Assembly: GCA_003024175.1 (NCBI GenBank)
Contig: MDYQ01000016.1
Location: 210,813 to 274,812, forward strand
Length of the DNA stretch: 64,000 bases
Reading direction: 5' to 3'
From: Planoprotostelium fungivorum
Taxonomy: Eukaryota > Evosea > Variosea > Cavosteliida > Cavosteliaceae
Below the pieces are notes generated by a model, which saw only the letters and a list, made by a program, of their open reading frames with translations, had not been told where the DNA came from and did not search any database. Positions within the stretch are counted from its first letter, which is position 1; each line of letters begins with the position of its first letter. Of this stretch, positions 1-11,100 are shown piece after piece. The translations under genes and the position numbers were made by a program.

Positions 1-1306
1 GAACTCCGTCCATGCTGTTCTTGTTGATGTGGATCGCGGTGAAATTCCAATTGAATCCAGTCTTCTGTCCAAAGGGAGTCAACCAGTCCTCATCGGCCTG
101 CTCTGTTCCACGATCATCATCACGTCCATCACACATCCATCACGACTCACTGCACATAGAGGGGCTTCCTAAGAGGGTTCCTCTCTTTCCCATGGGCGCT
201 ACGAGGTTGTTCCAGAGGTTGGCCGCTGTATCGACAGACATGCCAGCCGAGCCGCTGCCTGCGGCACAGTCGGGCTCTTCGAAACCTAAGAAGTATTTGG
301 GGGTGGTGCTGGCTACGCGGTTCTTGAAGTCAGAGAATCTCTGGGCATCATCACCGTCGGCGGTGCCTCCACCCCAGAGCATGGGGACTGCGATGGGTCT
401 GCCACCCTTGTTGGGGGTGGGGGTCCTGAAGAGGTGTGAGATGATGTGATGGATGGGAGACGATACGATGTGATTTGATGATGTGGATATGATTCGTCTC
501 ACCAATCGTACCACCATCCGATGTGGTCTTTCACGACGTCGAAAGAGTCTCCGGCGGATATTCCAGCCTTCATTCCGTTGGGGGTGAATGAGGCTGCGAT
601 AATGTGAGACGGGGATGTATGATGCCTTCAACTCACAGCCACCATTGCCTCCGCTGCTACCTCCACTCGTGCCTCCGCTCGAACCGCCGCTGGAGCTTCC
701 GCTCGTGCTTCCGCTTCCACTCGATCCACCGTTGTCACGTCCATTCATGGTTCCAGAGATTCTGCACCCGGACCCTACGGCATTGGGCTTTCCGCTCTTC
801 AGCCAGCAGTTCGTTCCACAACTATCGAAGGACCAGCTTTGGCAGTTGCTTCGTATCGTCAATCTATGTCATTTTCGATTGGAATCTTATCCTCACTTGA
901 TGTTGTGACATTTGGACTGGCAATCTCCGGCGTTGGAGGCCTGAACGGGCATGTTGGGGAGATCTTGTCCAGAACGATCGGTATTCTGATCGATGGAACC
1001 CCACTGAGTGTTTCCGTTGTTACCATTAGAACCGCTGGAAGAAGAGCTATCTCCCCAGCAGCCGCTCTGACAACCTAAATCATACTAAGACGTTGAGAGA
1101 TGGGAAATGTATTGAATGATTACCTCTCTGACGATCGCAGTATTCGGCTGTGCTACCACACCAACCGTATTGACTAAAGAACATGAGTCCTTATCCATAA
1201 CATCCGATGTTCACCTGCAGCAATCGCCACCTCCACATCCACAATTCTGTGAGTATACGATGGCCACAAAGAAGGCGACGCACAGAGCCAGGCGGATGAA
1301 GCTCAT
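1..1306 (-). CDS. Secreted GH128-like glucan hydrolase with hevein (CBM18) and apple-like modules, 3' end off window
   Basis: The ATG at 1306 opens a signal peptide (MSFIRLALCVAFFVAIVYS). Splicing two short introns gives a hevein/CBM18-type chitin-binding module (CGCGGGDCCSQYGWCGS, then YCDRQRGCQSGC). A further Cys-rich segment follows (DCQSKCH ... CQSWSFDSCGTNCW ... GCRISG) that looks apple/PAN-like, then a Ser/Gly linker at about 650-745. The C-terminal half matches the Glyco_hydro_cc / GH128 family of secreted beta-1,3-glucanases: GMKAGISAGDSFDVVKDHIG, WWYDW, VPMLWGGG, then FLGFEEPD, whose Glu fits the family's acid/base residue, and LTPFGQKTGFNWNFTAIHIN at the window edge. Introns lie at about 1186-1227, 1076-1122, 851-895, 594-638 and 439-498, and one near 100-165. 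The catalytic nucleophile would lie beyond position 1. A role in digesting fungal or self cell-wall glucan while binding chitin is inferred. Confidence 0.8.
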
Positions 1307-2425
1307 GGCTCGTTCTCGTGCGGACGCTAAATGATTTGCCAAAGCCCAACAACCCCAACGTCTTTTTCTGTCCCCTTTTCCATTCTACGGGGTTTTTTTG
1401 GCATAGGGATGCCACCTGACGGTCAGTAGCTCGTCTTCAGAGAGGCCTTCTTGTATGTATAGATCATCACAGGAACGATTTCATTCGAGCAAGTTCCATG
1501 AGAGAGATGAAGTGTTGTATGATCCCATTCCTACACGTCTACATTCCATATTTAGGCCGATGGATCTACAACGGTGTCATTCCATCAGAATTCGCACATC
1601 GATGTTCTGTTTCGTGTGCAGCTTATGACATTGCGGCCGTCAGATCTATGATGTGTGTCACGGCCGTAGTCTTCTTCGTCTAGTTTCGTGATGTTCTGAT
1701 CCTGGTCGTAACTACAGGATAGTTCATCGTCGTCAGCTTCCGACAACATCATGGAGCCATACAAAGGCGAAATCACGTAGAGTCACCCGCACGACGAAAT
1801 GGGTCACGATGAGTTTTGGAGGTGAAGAGTTTCACTTTGACTCTAGTCAACAATTTGTAATCTTCAATTTACCATTTCTAGCGCACCTATTACCGATGAC
1901 TATATTCATATTCGATGGAGGAACGTACACTTCTATTCACGGAGCATAGGTAAGATACTCCTTTATAAAGCAGGCAGCGTTCCCAAGCTAAGGACTCTTT
2001 GCTGCCATACCCCTGTTACGCTTAACTGGGGCTTAGTTACAGAAGCCTCCATGGGGTGTCACGCTCATCTGTTTCGTGGAGGCTACATCGATGAACTTGT
2101 CACCATAGGCCTTCTAGTTCCTCGTTTGGTAACAGGTGGCGGAGATAGTTGAATTCTCCGGACAGGCGGGTGGCTCTATCGTACAATTATTCAACGCATT
2201 TATATGCATCTGTACCATTGGGAAGATATCTCTCCAGTGGATAGCGGGTTTTTTCTTCCGGGTCACTGGGGCCTAACGGTGTGGTCGTTATGTTGTCATT
2301 CTTCACAGAGCGGGCAGAGATGACCATAAAGAGGTGCCACAAGATGAACATGCGTTCGTCGAGACTGACGCAGAAACAGGAGCAGAGATGACAATCTTCC
2401 CAGCTGGCGCCACGCTCACTCTAAG
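1307..2425. other. Intergenic, no gene recognised
   Basis: Short open frames on both strands (for example 61 codons at 1498-1683) have no recognisable domain and no consistent splice partners. The stretch contains one copy of the recurrent ATCTACAACG motif at 1564-1573. It probably holds the promoter of the glucanase gene on its left and unassigned sequence. Confidence 0.4.
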
Positions 2426-2916
2426 ATGGTTTCTGATTGGGGGGACAGACAGAGACTGCCGACCTCTGATCCTCTCTTCACGTTGAACACGATCGAGCAA
2501 CTGTGGCGAAGCGATCTGGTATCAAGAGCCTCCGAAAAGAGAGAGAAAGTCCTTGAAGTCTTACAAACCATCGCAGAGGTATGTCATCAGCACACCTCCT
2601 TTTTAACGAAGACAGGAATGAGGAAATCGGTGTCGAATTCGAGGAAATAAATGTATTTATTTCACGTCTCCATGATGATTGTGGAGGCCTTCGTGCTATC
2701 GAGTATCTAGATATCTGCCTGTATGTCTGGCGCATTCGGCACGTACCCTGTCTTCTGTGCTTATCTCCACAGATAAGCGGGTCAGTCTCATCTGAGACGC
2801 GAAGAATGTCTACAGACAGTCAAGAAGACAATGTCCACGGTTTATGGTATCAAATGAATAGAAGAGGTAGTATCCTGTGTGGTTCAGTGTTTTTGGCTGA
2901 CGAGTCCCGAAATTGA
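2426..2916 (+). CDS. Hypothetical protein, weak gene model
   Basis: An ATG at 2426 starts a helical, charged peptide (LFTLNTIEQLWRSDLVSRAS, then EKREKVLEVLQTIAE) that runs into a good donor, AG/GTATGT, at 2579. A possible acceptor at 2774 (CTCCACAG) would continue in phase to a stop at 2914-2916. The downstream part also has its own ATG at 2581 and stays open without splicing for 111 codons, so the exon structure is uncertain. No domain is recognised. It ends only 65 bp before the SEL1L start, in the same direction. It could be non-coding sequence. Confidence 0.25.
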
Positions 2917-2981
2917 AAATAAATCCACGTGAGCAGAAATTACAATTTCATCATCACGCAGGAGGCCCACACTACGACAGA

Positions 2982-5746
2982 ATGATGAAGAAGACACTCC
3001 TCCTATTGTGTCTCTTGTTCATCACTTCCATTATCGCCGATGCAACAGAAGATGTGAAGACAGATGTACAGACTGAATCACCCACTCTGAACACACAACC
3101 ACTATTACCACCAGACTTTAAAACAAGGAGACAAGAAGCGAGGGAGAAACTTCGTCTGTCTGACGATTACCGATTCGGAAACGATTCGGCCTCCATTACG
3201 AGGGATATCCATCGTGCCATCGAACTTTTAGAGGAGATCATCGCCATCGAGGAACCCAAAGGTTTCAACAAAGTCAAGAGAGATGCAGCCTACTGTTTGG
3301 GAGAAATATACGAGGTGACGATGCCTTCTGAATGTCTCACGTTCGCTCATCTCCAACAGTCTGGAGAAGGTTTAGACATGAATCTAACACGAGCCATGGA
3401 GCTGTACAACATGAGCGCCTCTCTTGGCAGTCCAGAGGGACAACAGTCTCTGGCCTTCTATTGGGCCACGGGAAGAGCTGGCTCCAAGAACATCCCCCTG
3501 GTGATTGCATATCATCATCTGCCTCCATATTCTTCCACCATCTGACTCCTTCCAGTCTCTCATCTATCACGCTTTCGCCGCTCAAGGCGCCGACCGTGCC
3601 GCTCAATTGACTCTGGGTTACAAGTACCTCTTTGGACATCACGTGACCAAGTCATGCGAGAAGGCAGTAGAAAGATACGAAGACGTCGCCGCGCAGGTAT
3701 CAGATCGTTTGTCGATTCATCTTTCACGATCATGTTGATGTCCATGTGCAATGTCGATGACTAACATCATGCAGGTTGTTGAGGAAGTGAAAGAGCTTCA
3801 TCTGGGTGGTTTGACTTATACACCAGACATCCAAAAGATCTCTGAAGTGACAGAAGCCTCCCAAGACAAACTGTACAAGGAAGAATCCGAAGTAAGAGGG
3901 ACATCCATTCGAGCGCATCGACTGATGTTTCGTTGTAGATCGTCAAATACTACCAGTATCACGCTGGCGCCGGCGACGTCAACGCACAGACGACTATGGG
4001 AACACTTCACATGAAAGGTGGCTATAATTTAGATCAAGATTACGCCAAAGCCTTTGAATGGTACGAGAGAGCCGCCGAGCAAGGTGAGCGAAATGCAGGA
4101 AGAAAAAATGTCTTAGAAGATCAGGAGATGGAGCAGGCATGGGTCACCTGGGCTTCATGTACGCACACGGTTACCACGTCGAGAAGAACGTGGAGAAGGC
4201 CATCGAATTATACCAGAAGGCCGCGGATAAGGTGAGGCGTGGCGGGTTGTAGATGAGTGAGATCTCCAGGGAAATCCGTTGGGACAGACGAATCTGGGGT
4301 ACATGTATATGACGGGTAACGGAGTGACGAGAAACCTGCAGAAGGCACATCATTACTTCAAATTGGCTGCAGATCAACAATATTCTGAGGGTCTACTCAA
4401 CCTCGGTATCCTCTATTACAGTGAGTCATGACTGATGTTCACCTCATCATCAGACTTGACTGTTCCACATCATCAGACATCACTGTTCCACATCATTCGA
4501 CACTGCTCATCATTGATCGTCATCATCATCGATCGCATGAGATGTCATCACAATTGAAAGAGAGACAGACGGTGAAGGAGTGAAACAAGACAACATCCAA
4601 GCCTTGAAGTATTTCTCCATGGCATCAGCACAGGGCAATTTACCTGCCATGTATTACCTCGGTCAGATGCATCAGTTCGGCCTCGGTACCTCACCGTCCT
4701 GTCAGACTGCCGTCATGCTGTACAAGCAGGTACGCACACATCATTTTATTCTATTTTATTTCTCTTCACTCTATTCTACTCATTCCAATTCATTCACTCT
4801 ATTCTACTCATTCCAATTCATTCATTCTATATCATTCATTCATTCTATATCATTCATTCATTCTATATCATTCATTCATTCTATATCATTCATTCATTCT
4901 ATATCAGGTGGCAGAGAAGGGACCATGGTTCTCTGAATTAGAAGCAGCCATGGACCTCTACCTCGACGGGAACGTTGACGCCGCCCTCAACCTCTACGAG
5001 AGAGCCGCAGAGCAAGGTCACGAGATCGCCCAGACCAACGCCGCCTACCTCTACGACAAGGTACTCCCCCCTCCCTCTCGTTGTAGATTGACCCCTCCCA
5101 GGAGTGTTCCCGCCTCTTGTACAACAACCGTACGTCACCCTCTTGTCACGAAATGGCATTTGAATATTATCGAAATTCCGCGGAACAGCAGAATGCAAAG
5201 TCGATGCTTCGAATGGGAGACTTTCACTTTTACGGTGTGGGGTGTGCAGAGGAATTAGACAGGGCTGCCCTCTACTACCAAGCCTCTTCGGAGTTGAGAG
5301 ATGCACAGGCCATGTTCAATCTGGGATATATGCATCAGGTGAAGATCGTATGTCACGTGTGATGATGTAGAGGATGATGAGACGATGATGATGTGGATGA
5401 GATGATGGTTTGAACGTCATGTTGATGATGATGACAGCATGGACTCGGTCTACCGAAAGACCTTCACTTAGCCAAGCGACATTACGACAAGGCCTTAGAG
5501 ATCGAGGCCAACAGCTTCTTAGCTGTCTACGGTGCCCTCTTCACCCTCCTCTTCCAGTTTGTCTTTGAGGGTAACTTCCAATTGGGATGGTCTCTGCCTT
5601 CTATAGGTGTGCACGATGCAGACACATGATGATGGAAGATGATGGAACTGACACGGACAGGTGTTGGATGGGACGTGATGGCCATCGCCTTGTTGTCTTT
5701 CATCGGTCTCGTCTTGTTGTATATACGCAATAATATATACGTCTAA
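2982..5746 (+). CDS. SEL1L: SEL1L/HRD3-like ER protein, Sel1 repeats, ERAD
   Basis: Homologue of SEL1L/HRD3, the ER-membrane partner of the HRD1 ubiquitin ligase that presents misfolded proteins for degradation. The start ATGATGAAGAAG gives a signal peptide (TLLLLCLLFITSIIADA). At least nine introns interrupt a series of Sel1 repeats: YLFGHHVTKSCEKAVERYED, GYNLDQDYAKAFEWYERAAE, GYHVEKNVEKAIELYQKAAD, GNGVTRNLQKAHHYFKLAAD, GEGVKQDNIQALKYFSMASA, and the diagnostic segment VAEKGPWFSELEAAMDLYLD followed by NLYERAAEQGHEIAQTNAAY. The last exon encodes a transmembrane helix (DVMAIALLSFIGLVLLYI) and a very short tail, as expected for a type I membrane protein. Introns include a repeat-filled one (4730-4907) and three that carry the GTTGTAGAT motif. 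The Sel1 order and the C-terminal anchor make the call firm; exact exon edges near the last two introns are less sure. Confidence 0.9.
4816..4906. repeat. 18-nt tandem repeat inside a SEL1L intron
   Basis: Five copies of an 18-nt unit (ATTCATTCATTCTATATC), with ctatat recurring at 4827, 4845, 4863, 4881 and 4899, fill the second half of intron 4730-4907. A looser TCTATTCTACTCATTCCAATT unit is duplicated just upstream (about 4770-4818). The array runs right up to the 3' splice site and makes this intron about three times longer than most others in the window. Confidence 0.9.
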
Positions 5747-5937
5747 AGTCTCTGTTCTATATATCCTCTATTCTTTGTGATGTACATGCAAGCCGGTGTG
5801 ATATCCCATCACGATGATGGATTGTTGTTCGAATGGGTGTTCTGTCTTTCAAAGTATCGATCGACCATGCCGAGCGTTCCACTTCGTGTCCGTGTAATCT
5901 TAGTCTTTGCCGTCGTGTTTCCACCTGCACGACTGTG

Positions 5938-6333
5938 TCAGACGATTAGACAATGGAAGAGATCTTCACTCTGTAATTTCTTGTAGGCGGGAGACTGTAA
6001 GAACTTTGGGAAGGTGTCTAACTCCATAGACTTCCATATGGCGTTCTGGATGGGAGTGAAGATGTTTTGAGTATAGCCGACTGCGACTGATGCCACCACT
6101 TGCTTCCTCATCTTACTGTCTATGTTGATCTCATAAGGAGAGTCTTTGGATATATACTTGTCATAAATCTCTCGGCCGACTACCTCCAGCTCTTCCTGGG
6201 GCAGGTTCTTGTAGTTCTCTACCTCCATCCAGAATGAGAGGTTCTCCGAAGAATGAAGATCGTGGAGGTACTCGCGATACAATAGTACCATGTCTCTGTC
6301 CTTCACGAGTTCGTTCAAACTCGCCACTGCCAT
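5938..6333 (-). CDS. RGS-domain protein
   Basis: One uninterrupted 131-codon frame that is almost entirely an RGS (regulator of G-protein signalling) domain: LLYREYLHDLHSSENLSFWM, EVENYK, IYDKYISKDSPYEINID, QNIFTPIQNAIWKSMELDTF, PKFLQSPAYKKL. RGS domains speed GTP hydrolysis by heterotrimeric G-alpha subunits and so end receptor signalling. The start chosen is the ATG at 6333; the frame upstream of it is closed, so any extra N-terminal sequence would have to come from another exon, which I could not find. The protein lacks the DEP, PX or kinase modules often joined to RGS. It is transcribed away from the GRAM gene on the right. Confidence 0.85.
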   Translation of the reverse strand: MAVASLNELVKDRDMVLLYREYLHDLHSSENLSFWMEVENYKNLPQEELEVVGREIYDKYISKDSPYEINIDSKMRKQVVASVAVGYTQNIFTPIQNAIWKSMELDTFPKFLQSPAYKKLQSEDLFHCLIV

Positions 6334-6971
6334 GCCGATTGTCGGAAGCTGATGATGAGCTCGCGTTTACTCGTCCAGAAAAATATGCCCCCCAGTGACA
6401 GCAGGAAAACATAACCACACGGCGGTCATCTCGATGGTGGAGTGAGAAGACAGACAACATGGACGTCGTGCATCGCGACTGACCATTCATTCACTAGATC
6501 GTCCACTCGATCCACTATCATCTTCACATGCGATCGTCCCAATCATCTCAGCGACGATCGTCTATACCTCATCCATCACACCATCAGAAGGAATCCATCT
6601 AGATTGCCTGTCACTCTGTCTCTGGCGTGAAGTTGGACCCGTAATCTATCGACTACTCCGCTTTTCACTCAATTTTCCAAGCCCTCACACCTGCGAAAAC
6701 GGATGAAAACTGGCTGATTCGAATCATGCAGTCGACGAAAGCGAGTTCTACGTGAATATCTACTGGAGATTTGTATGGGAACAATCAACAGGAAATAGAG
6801 AATGTAGACAGAACGAAAGGATGGTGAGAGAAAGTTCATAACACCAAACACCAACCACACGCCAACGACAGCCACTTAAAGGTGAGAAGACGAAAAAGTC
6901 ACGCGAGATAAAGTCCACTCTACGATACGACGATACAGATACGATTGGATCGAGTTTGTGATGTTGACGTG
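6334..6971. other. Divergent intergenic region between RGS and GRAM genes
   Basis: About 640 bp separates the two divergently read genes. I see no exon with a recognisable domain. It most likely contains both promoters and 5' leaders. Confidence 0.5.
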
Positions 6972-7955
6972 ATGATTCAGACAAACACAATGCAAACTGC
7001 CCTGCCATCCACCCTGCCCATTGCCGAGCCCGCCACCTACAACTTCTTCGACGCTCCCAATGATTACAGACAGCTGAACCAAAAGCCCCCCAAGGTAGTC
7101 TCTTCTTACGTCTCCTCCATTTCACCATCTGACTCTCACTTCCAGCCCGTCAAGGAGGTCCAATACCAGATCTCCAACAACCCAAACGGTGGAACTCTCA
7201 TCCAAACCGAGACACCATCCAGATTCGAGGCCGGATCTTTCCGCCACAGAGTCGGCAACTTGACCACCCGTATCTCTGAGAGAATCGGCTTCGCCAACGA
7301 TACCTCTTCCAGATGGGGTCTCTACCAGATCCCCGAGCCCCTCTTTGGAGAATTCCGCGCTCGCGTCATCAACGGTCTGTCCGCCTCTTCCGGTTACCTC
7401 TTCATCTCCCAGGGTCACCTCTGCTTCTCTTCTTTCACCGACAAGACCAACCGCGCCATGAAGCTCATCGTTCCCTTCCAGAACATCGTCCGCATCGGTC
7501 TCGCCCACCGTCTCAGAAACACCCCTGGCACCGCCATCAACCTCACCCCCCTCACTTCCATGTCTCTCACTGCCGACGCCATCCAGATCTACACTCGCGA
7601 TGGAATCACTCACCAGTTTTTCGGCCTGAAGAAGAAGACCGAGAGCTTATACAACCTCCTCAACCACACTTGGGGTCTCGCCACCGGTGTCATCCCCATC
7701 AACCCCGCCAACCAGAACCGCACTTTGGAGCTGCAGCATGAGGCCCTCTACTCTCAGTCTCAGTATGGAGACGCTGCCAACCACCACCACCACCACGAGC
7801 AGCTGGTTCAGGGACAGACACACTACGCCCACCAGTTCCCCGATGTTCCCGCTGGCAACGGATTTGCCACGAAGGAGGAGCAGCTGTTGCAGCAGCAGAT
7901 GATGCAACAGCAGATGCTGAACCAGCAGACACCCAGCGGACTGCAGGCTATCTGA
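6972..7955 (+). CDS. GRAM-domain protein
   Basis: The central region is a GRAM domain, a PH-like fold found in membrane-associated proteins: EPLFGEFRARVINGLSASSG, YLFISQGHLCFSSFT, IVPFQNIVRIGLAH, IQIYTRDGITHQFFGLKKKT, ESLYNLLNHTW. Before it lies a Pro/Ser-rich N-terminus; after it come a His run and a Gln-rich tail (QQQMMQQQM). ATG 6972 is the first in-frame ATG; 6990 is an alternative. A 51-nt block at 7096-7146 begins GTAGTC, ends TTCCAG and has a pyrimidine tract. It is probably an intron but keeps the frame open if retained. The exon is GC-rich with C-ending codons, unlike most neighbours, which suggests high expression. Lipid binding is inferred from the family only. Confidence 0.85.
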   Translation: MIQTNTMQTALPSTLPIAEPATYNFFDAPNDYRQLNQKPPKVVSSYVSSISPSDSHFQPVKEVQYQISNNPNGGTLIQTETPSRFEAGSFRHRVGNLTTRISERIGFANDTSSRWGLYQIPEPLFGEFRARVINGLSASSGYLFISQGHLCFSSFTDKTNRAMKLIVPFQNIVRIGLAHRLRNTPGTAINLTPLTSMSLTADAIQIYTRDGITHQFFGLKKKTESLYNLLNHTWGLATGVIPINPANQNRTLELQHEALYSQSQYGDAANHHHHHEQLVQGQTHYAHQFPDVPAGNGFATKEEQLLQQQMMQQQMLNQQTPSGLQAI

Positions 7956-8108
7956 ACACTCTAGTTGTTGAATCTAGCTATTTATTCAGATACGATTATA
8001 AACACAGAACGATTTAGAACCTTCTCTCTTCTTTGTGTTTGTCTCTGATGAGAAGAGCTGTGTCGTGATGATGCAGTGCGATGTGATTGCATTTTTACAC
8101 GTTTTATT

Positions 8109-11100
8109 TCAACGACGGACGCGGCCCAGATCAGTCACCAGCTGTAAGTTGGTATTGATGGCATCTGCAGAAGGATGAGACGACAGGATGGATGGCATCG
8201 ACCTCACCGATGTAGAACTTGTTGACGACGGATTGCTTCTCGATGCGTTTGCTCAACTTGGTCAGAGAACTCTCGTCTCTCACTTGGAAGTCCCTCTACC
8301 CAGCGTCAACCTCTATGATAGTGCATCATGATGACTCACCCTCGTATGCATCGCCTCTACTTCTTTCATCTTGTTCTTGATGGCAATCACCATCTGAGCC
8401 GATCAGCTCCATCTCTCGTTCCATCATCAAGCAGCTCACCTCATCCATCTCTTTGCACAGGATCTCCGTCTGGTCCAATTTCTTCACAGTCTTCGCTGGT
8501 GCCGGCGGTATCGGTGGCTTCGCTTGCTTCTCATCGTTCGCCGCAGGTTTTGTGATAGAAGGAGAGCTGGGTAAGTGTCCACCCAACGATAGAGGTCTGG
8601 TGCCGACCTTCTTTGTGGCCACGGGGGATGCAGATCTGAAGGAAGAATCGTTCTTCGCATTCGCAACAGGCTTAGGAGGTGGTGTAGGCTTGGGTGGAGC
8701 GTACATCTCCCTCACGAGGGCACCGTACTGGTTCTTCTTCATCTCCTTCTCTTTCTTCATGTCTTTCGATGCCTGTACGGCCTTCTTCTTTTCTAGAACC
8801 ATTTGCTTCTGTCGTGACGTCAGATGAGTCGGACGTCTGATGGTGGACTCACAGAGGCTTGGATTCGTTCTTGTGGAACCTTGTAAATTCTCTCCTTTGG
8901 TAGCTTCGTCATCTGAGGCGACGCATTCGAAGGGACCTTCTTTGGCCTGACCGGCACCTTTGGTTTCGGCGGCGGTGCCGCGACAACATTCTATACGCGG
9001 TCACACTTCCGATTTCATTCTCTCATGTCGTCTCACCTTGTGGGCTAATTCCATGCGAACGAAGAGTGGTTTCATCTGCAGTCTCTTCTTTGCCTCCTCC
9101 ATCATCTGTTTCTCCGCCTCGATTTGCCTCTGCTCTTCTTCTCTCCTCTTCCTCTCCCTTCTTGCTTCGATGATCTTGAGGCGGAAGTTCTTCTTGGCCT
9201 CGGCTCGCTCGTCTTCCTTCTTTCTCTGTTCCTCACGCTCATAATATTCTTCTTCTTCGTATTTCGCCTCCATCTCCCTCTCCTTTTGTTTTCTCAGCTG
9301 ACGATGAGGTCAGATATGGATGATCACCAGAAAGATCATCACCTTCTCTTCCTTCTGCTTGCTCTTCAATCGATCTTGTGCTTGAGTGACTATCTCGGGG
9401 GATGGTTCTGGAAGGATTCGGCTACCCCTTGGTGTCCTCTGTTGTGGCTGAGTCGGTTGTACCGATGCTCCATTCTGTGGTTCGTTGATACTGATGATCG
9501 ACCTGCCACCCCCGAGGATAGCAGGGGATCTCTCCAGCTGGAGAGGTGGGGGCTTCTTGAAAGTGAAGACCGGTGTAGAAGGAGTCTCTTCATCGGAATC
9601 AACGTCGACGTCCAGGTCGGCCAGAGAATCGTCTGACTCGTCTTCCATGAGTTGATCGAAAGTCAGGGGTGCGTTTCGTGGCTGAAATCAGTCAATTTTC
9701 GGCGCGAAGAGGTTTAGCGAGACGGGAAGATGATGACACACCATGATGTGAGAAGTCGTCGCTTCCACCTCTTCGAAAGAGTCTTCCACATTGACTTGCT
9801 CCTCTACTGAATCTTCCTTCTCCTCCTTTGCATTCTCGTGAATGTCGTCATGATGGACGTCGTCATCGTGTGGATCGTCCTCTCGTTTTTGTACAACAGA
9901 CGACTCTGCAGACAGGATCGCATCCTCTTCCCCTCTCTGTACATGAGTGTCCTCTCCTTCGCTCTGATCTCCCAATAGAACATCCTCCTCTGTATCCTCC
10001 ACCCTTGGCGAGTTGTAGATGTCATCTTTCGTCTCGGTCTGTCCTTCCAATCCATCAGCATCGTCTTCTTCAGACGCTGATGTTGGTTGACCCGTATGTT
10101 CTTCAAGGTGTTCTTCCTCTTCATAGACCTCTTCCTCCTCTTCTATCACTGCCTCTGCAGCAGCTTCTTCTTCCTTCTCTGACGTCTCTTCTGACAGATC
10201 TTCTTCCTTCTCTGACAACTCTTTCTTCTCCTCTTCATTCTCTGGCAGCTCTTCCTTCTCTTCTTCTTCCGAGCTGCTCTCGTCTGAAACAAAGATTGAC
10301 TCTGGTTGGAGGTTTCCTCTCTCTCGCTGAGAACCGTTGACATCTCTACTGTGCTTCGAGGACACACTGGTGTCGTCTCCTTGACTATCTTCGTCTTCAC
10401 TGTTCGAGTCTTCCTCTTTAGAATGTGAGATAAGTTGAGGTCCTTCGTTGTTGTGATCGTTCAGTTTTTCCACTTGTGAGTGTGGTGGACTCGGTTCGAG
10501 TGCTTCGCTGCTATCACTGTCTGATTCAGCTTCCTCTGAGGTGGATCGCTCCTCGTTGGCCTGGGTGTCGATGTCTTCTTCTATCGAAGTGTCCGAATCT
10601 TCCTCTTCTGTGCGTAGCTCAGGCTGCAATATGTCCCTCTCTTTCTCCAAGAACTCCAATTGCGAGTTGAGCTCCATCTCTTCGTACGAATCTGACTCTT
10701 CATTGCCCTGCTGGGTTGTCGGTAGTGGCCGTCCACTTTCTAAAGAGTTTGGTGTCTCCTCCTGCTCTGTGGTTGAGGTAGCTCGCTCCTCCGGTACATC
10801 TTCCTCGGAGGATGAGATTTCCTCTTCTTTTGTATTGCTGGCGATCTGTCTCGACGAAGGAGAAGGTGGTTCAGCTGGATGATCTGATGGATCTTGAGCC
10901 GCCAGTTGCCGGGGCGACGCTGCCGTGAGCTCAGATAGTTGTGTCGGTGGGTTGGCGACATCGGTATTCTTCATGGCGACTGTCTCTTCGTCTGCTGTCG
11001 TAACTTGCTCTTCTTCTGCATCATCTGACATGCTATCTTCTTCCTTCATCACTGCGGAGGACACGGTATTCTTGTCTACGCCGTTGTAGATGGCATCTTC

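Noticed and set aside
1498-1776. Two small opposing frames (61 and 63 codons)
   Set aside because: No domain, no splicing evidence, composition not clearly coding.
6945-6971. Upstream extension of the GRAM gene
   Set aside because: The frame is open but has no ATG before 6972; the segment is probably the 5' leader.
7122-7613. Open frame of 163 codons antisense to the GRAM gene
   Set aside because: Antisense shadow of C-ending codons; the GRAM domain on the plus strand is clear.
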